From assembly GCA_023475455.1 (NCBI GenBank), contig JAMCVR010000195.1, positions 1 to 19,643 of the forward strand: 19,643 nucleotides of DNA. Direction: 5' to 3'. This document shows, in pieces, positions 17,314 to 19,643 of this stretch. Below the pieces are notes generated by a model. It saw nothing but the letters and a program-made list of their open reading frames with translations. It ran no database searches and was not told where the DNA came from. The DNA comes from Thermoplasmatota archaeon (lineage in GTDB: Bacteria; Pseudomonadota; Gammaproteobacteria; Burkholderiales; Thiobacillaceae). The translations under genes were made by a program, and so were the position numbers. Within the stretch, counting starts at the first letter, position 1. The number at the start of each line of letters is the position of its first letter.

Positions 17314-17632
17314 AGGGCGCGGCCGCAACAAGCAGACTTACCTGCAAACCCAGGCGGGCCGGCAGATCGACGCACGCCAGGACCGGCAGATGGAACGCAT
17401 CCAGGCCGGAATGCGGTCGGGCCGGATTACCCGCGCCGAGTTCCGCGGCTTGATGCAGGAACAGCACCGAATCCGCGCCATGGAACGGCATTTCCGGACG
17501 GATGGCGTGATGAATGCACGCGAATTCCAGCGCCTGGATCACGCGCTGGATATCGCCAGCCGCACTATCCGGGAGGAAAGGCGGGATCGCCATGCGCGCC
17601 ACGCATACGGCCACCCCTATCCGTTCAACTAA
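17228..17632 (+). CDS. Secreted helical protein of unknown function (134 residues)
   Basis: ATG 17228 with AGGAG at 17216-17220 begins a clear signal peptide (1-24, cleaved after GAQA). The mature protein is charged and mostly helical: RQIDARQDRQMERIQAGMRSG, then GRITRAEFRGLMQEQHRIRAMERHF, then a second similar segment RTDGVMNAREFQRLDHALDIAS, and an Arg/His-rich tail (RRDRHARHAYGHPYP). The two GRITRAEF / GVMNAREF segments look like a degenerate EF-hand-like or internal repeat. Similar small periplasmic proteins are widespread in beta- and gammaproteobacteria without an assigned function; the His-rich end could bind metal. This is the intact copy. Likely control is through the GTTAC repeats upstream. 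Confidence 0.8.
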   Translation: MKNILTKTALGVLALGLIATGAQAGWEREGRGRNKQTYLQTQAGRQIDARQDRQMERIQAGMRSGRITRAEFRGLMQEQHRIRAMERHFRTDGVMNAREFQRLDHALDIASRTIREERRDRHARHAYGHPYPFN

Positions 17633-17639
17633 ACGAAAC

Positions 17640-17667
17640 GGGCGCCGCTATAGTGATCGCGGCGCCC
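17640..17667. terminator. Hairpin after the 134-residue gene
   Basis: GGGCGCCGC (17640-17648) pairs perfectly with GCGGCGCCC (17659-17667) around a 10-nt loop, 8 bp after the stop codon. No T-tract follows, so termination would be partial or factor-assisted. Confidence 0.45.
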
Positions 17668-17713
17668 CGCCGTTAACACCCGGACTCATCACGCACGCAA
17701 AGGAGAACGAACA

Positions 17714-18259
17714 ATGAACGTCCCTGTCACCCTGGTTTTGGCCACCCTGCTTGCCGCAGGCCCGGTGCTCGCCGACCCGCCCGGCCACGCCCCGGCGCAC
17801 GGCTATTACAAGAAGGACAAGAAAGCCAGACACTATCAAGGCAAGAGCGGCGCCGTGTATGTGCGCGATTACGGCATTTTGGCCGGCCGCTGCAACCGCG
17901 ACGAGATCGGCGCCGTCATCGGCGGCGTCACCGGCGCCGTGATCGGCGGCCAGGTCGCCGACCGCGACGACCGCGTGGTCGGCATGGTGGTCGGCGGCGT
18001 GCTCGGCGCGGTGGTGGGACACGCCATCGGCGACAGCATGGACGATCGCGACCGTGCCTGCATGGGCCACGCGCTGGAACTCGGCCGCCCCGGCGTGCCG
18101 GTGGTGTGGCGCCACGACGGCCACGACTACCGCTTCACGCCGCGCGGCGACGCGCGCGACGGCTGCCGCTACGCCACGCTGAGGGTCGACGGCCGCAAGC
18201 CGCGCGACGTGCTGGCCTGCCCGGCCGGACGCGGGGAGTGGAGTTTCCGCCGCGGCTGA
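17714..18259 (+). CDS. Glycine-zipper surface-antigen-like protein (17 kDa antigen type)
   Basis: The 181-residue protein starts at ATG 17714 with AAGGAG at 17699-17704. A signal peptide (about 1-20, ending PVLA) is followed by a basic segment ([11 protein letters not shown]), then [24 protein letters not shown] and [19 protein letters not shown]. These are paired small-residue glycine-zipper segments that can form a membrane hairpin, as in the Rickettsia 17-kDa antigen family. The C-terminal part ([28 protein letters not shown] ... [10 protein letters not shown], split by DARDG) matches the usual soluble domain of this family. It probably sits in the outer membrane or periplasm and affects envelope stability. 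No lipobox Cys is seen near the signal, so it is not an obvious lipoprotein. It shares strand and spacing (81 bp) with the 134-residue gene. Confidence 0.85.
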   Translation: MNVPVTLVLATLLAAGPVLADPPGHAPAHGYYKKDKKARHYQGKSGAVYVRDYGILAGRCNRDEIGAVIGGVTGAVIGGQVADRDDRVVGMVVGGVLGAVVGHAIGDSMDDRDRACMGHALELGRPGVPVVWRHDGHDYRFTPRGDARDGCRYATLRVDGRKPRDVLACPAGRGEWSFRRG

Positions 18260-18295
18260 TCCCCCGCCGTCCCCGGGCCAGAGCGCCAAGCCTGC

Positions 18296-18301
18296 TAGAA
18301 T
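18296..18301 (+). promoter_or_regulatory. Possible extended -10 promoter element of hemE
   Basis: TGC-TAGAAT (18293-18301) fits the extended -10 pattern TGN-TATAAT with one mismatch, about 38 bp before the hemE ATG. No good -35 is found at the expected position, which is tolerated with an extended -10. Confidence 0.4.
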
Positions 18302-18338
18302 GCCGGCTTTGCGTCCTGGCCCTCTTGTGGCTACAGCC

Positions 18339-19427
18339 ATGTCCGCCCTCAAGAACGACACCTTCCTGCGCGCGCTGCTGCGCCAGCCCACCGATTACAC
18401 CCCGCTGTGGCTGATGCGCCAGGCCGGCCGCTATCTGCCGGAATACAACGCCACCCGCGCGCGCGCCGGCGATTTCCTGACCCTGTGCAAGACGCCCGAT
18501 CTGGCGACCGAAGTGACGCTGCAGCCGCTGGCACGCTATCCGCTCGACGCCGCCATCCTGTTTTCCGACATCCTCACCGTGCCCGACGCGATGGGCCTCG
18601 GCCTCTATTTCTCGGCCGGCGAGGGGCCGCGTTTCGAGCGCCCGCTGCGCGACGAATGGGAAATCCGCGACCTCTCCGCGCCCGATCCCACCGACAAGCT
18701 CGGCTACGTGATGGACGCGGTGCGCTCGATCCGCCGCGCGCTGGATAATTCAGTCCCGCTGATCGGCTTTTCCGGCAGCCCCTACACGCTGGCCTGCTAC
18801 ATGGTCGAGGGCGGCGGCTCGGACGACTACCGCCACATCAAGACCATGCTGTACCGCCGGCCCGACCTGCTGCACCGCATCCTCGAAGTGAACACCCGGG
18901 CGGTGACCGACTACCTCAACGCGCAGATCGAGGCCGGCGCGCAGGCGGTGATGATTTTCGATTCCTGGGGCGGCAGCCTCACCCCGCACGCTTACCAGGA
19001 ATTCTCGCTCGGCTATATGGAAAAGATCGTTGCCGGCCTGGTCAAGGAACGCGAAGGCCGCCGCCTGCCGAGCATCGTTTTCACCAAGGGGGGCGGCAAC
19101 TGGCTGGAAGCCATGGCCGGCATCGGCGCCGACGCGGTGGGGCTGGACTGGACCCTCGACATCGGCGAGGCGCGCCGGCGGGTAGGCAACCAGGTTGCCC
19201 TGCAGGGCAACCTCGATCCCTGCGCGCTGCACGGCACGCCGGACCGCATCCGCGCCGAAGCGGCGCGGATCATCGACAGCTACGGCAACCATCCCGGCCA
19301 CGTGTTCAACCTCGGCCACGGCATTTCGCAGTTCACCGACCCGGACAACGTCGCCGTGCTGGTCAAAGCGGTGCACAGCCGCAGCCGCGCCGTGCGCGCA
19401 GCGCCGCCTTCCGCACAAGGCGCCTGA
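18339..19427 (+). CDS. hemE: Uroporphyrinogen decarboxylase
   Basis: HemE removes the four acetate carboxyl groups of uroporphyrinogen III to give coproporphyrinogen III in cytoplasmic haem synthesis. Both family signatures are present: [15 protein letters not shown] near the start (residues 22-36) and [16 protein letters not shown] at about 147-162. Arg27 and Arg31 and the catalytic Asp77 (ILFSDIL) contact substrate, and NLGHGI near the C-terminus supplies the conserved His. The 362-residue product is slightly longer than the usual 350-355 because of a Ser/Arg/Ala-rich tail ([14 protein letters not shown]). ATG 18339 ([10 protein letters not shown]) is chosen by alignment with the family although the frame is open further upstream. 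The gene is intact and outside the duplicated stretches. It appears to have its own promoter. Confidence 0.96.
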   Translation: MSALKNDTFLRALLRQPTDYTPLWLMRQAGRYLPEYNATRARAGDFLTLCKTPDLATEVTLQPLARYPLDAAILFSDILTVPDAMGLGLYFSAGEGPRFERPLRDEWEIRDLSAPDPTDKLGYVMDAVRSIRRALDNSVPLIGFSGSPYTLACYMVEGGGSDDYRHIKTMLYRRPDLLHRILEVNTRAVTDYLNAQIEAGAQAVMIFDSWGGSLTPHAYQEFSLGYMEKIVAGLVKEREGRRLPSIVFTKGGGNWLEAMAGIGADAVGLDWTLDIGEARRRVGNQVALQGNLDPCALHGTPDRIRAEAARIIDSYGNHPGHVFNLGHGISQFTDPDNVAVLVKAVHSRSRAVRAAPPSAQGA

Positions 19428-19477
19428 GCGAATCCTCATCCAGCCCGTTTATTCGGACTTATTTACCAGGACCCAGC

Positions 19478-19643
19478 ATGAAACAACTTTTGATCAGCCT
19501 GTTTGCCCTTTTCGTCAGCTTCGGCTTCGTCGCGCACGACGCCGAGGCCAAGCGCCTGGGCGGCAGCAAATCCTTCGGCATGCAACGCAGCGCGCCGGCC
19601 AGGCAGGATGCCGCACCGACGCCGCAGCGCCAGCAGCAAAGCG
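19478..19643 (+). CDS. Probable Tim44-like domain protein, N-terminal part (cut by window edge)
   Basis: ATG 19478 opens a frame that stays open to the window end (55 codons). A signal peptide or N-terminal membrane helix (MKQLLISLFALFVSFGFVAHDAEA) is followed by KRLGGSKSFGMQR and a Gln/Pro/Ala-rich linker (ARQDAAPTPQRQQQ). This start, with signal, then a GGxxSxGxQR-like motif, then a low-complexity linker, is typical of proteobacterial Tim44-like proteins, whose C-terminal domain would lie beyond the window. The call is based only on this N-terminal pattern. It follows hemE by 50 bp on the same strand and may be cotranscribed. Confidence 0.55.
   Translation, partial: MKQLLISLFALFVSFGFVAHDAEAKRLGGSKSFGMQRSAPARQDAAPTPQRQQQS

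Larger units (their letters stand above)
16697..17478. repeat. Tandem duplication 6: two 391-bp copies around a small secreted protein gene, with substitutions
   Basis: Bases 16697-17087 are repeated as 17088-17478. Differences are 16819 C/G, 16934 A/G (His/Arg), 17074 T/C (Tyr/His) and the last base, 17087 T/C. There is essentially no junction homology. The left boundary cuts a small CCCGA-AAAA-TCGGG hairpin. The unit holds the promoter region and the first 83 codons of the gene. Confidence 0.95.

Overview
The window is GC-rich chromosomal DNA, most likely from a betaproteobacterium (a Nitrosomonadales/Thiobacillus-like lineage is my best guess). This rests on codon bias, the GltB/GltD and HemE sequences, the GlrK-QseG-GlrR type operon and short GTCA...TGAC palindromic repeats; I could not run a taxonomic search.

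Layout, left to right. (1) 1-601, minus strand: 5' part of an endonuclease/exonuclease/phosphatase-family gene cut by the window edge. (2) 602-1628: divergent intergenic region with a palindromic repeat, a sigma70-like promoter and a leader hairpin for gltB. (3) 1629-8662: gltB and gltD, the large and small subunits of NADPH glutamate synthase, separated by a 265-bp set of nested inverted repeats. (4) 8748-12469: an overlapping kinase / lipoprotein / sigma54-activator operon of the GlrK(QseE)-QseG-GlrR(QseF) type. (5) 12471-16483: DUF1328 small membrane protein, a secreted EF-hand plus BON protein, a small lipoprotein-like gene, and a convergent, degraded FadL-type porin. (6) 16547-18259: a MITE-like repeat, a 134-residue secreted helical protein and a glycine-zipper surface-antigen-like protein. 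(7) 18339-19643: hemE and the 5' end of a probable Tim44-like protein.

Two things stand out. First, six direct tandem duplications (units of 661, 854, 452, 428, 1029 and 391 bp) lie in 17 kb, joined at 0-6 bp of homology. Removing one copy of each restores an intact gltB, sensor kinase and EF-hand/BON gene and a single copy of the other genes. Four sets look identical; two contain a few substitutions. Strain-mixture or scaffolding assembly error is the leading explanation, but real microhomology-mediated duplication is not excluded. Many reading frames are therefore broken as given, and I annotate both the broken state and the collapsed gene.

Second, the DNA just downstream of the GlrR-type sigma54 activator contains two sigma54 promoter signatures (12564-12579 and 13029-13044, both with GG-N10-GC spacing). 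It also has two perfect TGTC-N10-GACA inverted repeats and one near match, the motif known for enterobacterial GlrR. This suggests a compact, self-contained envelope-response module in which the activator controls the neighbouring DUF1328 and EF-hand/BON genes. The lipoprotein, porin, 134-residue and glycine-zipper genes nearby also encode envelope proteins, so the stretch reads as an envelope-maintenance island between nitrogen assimilation (gltBD) and haem synthesis (hemE).
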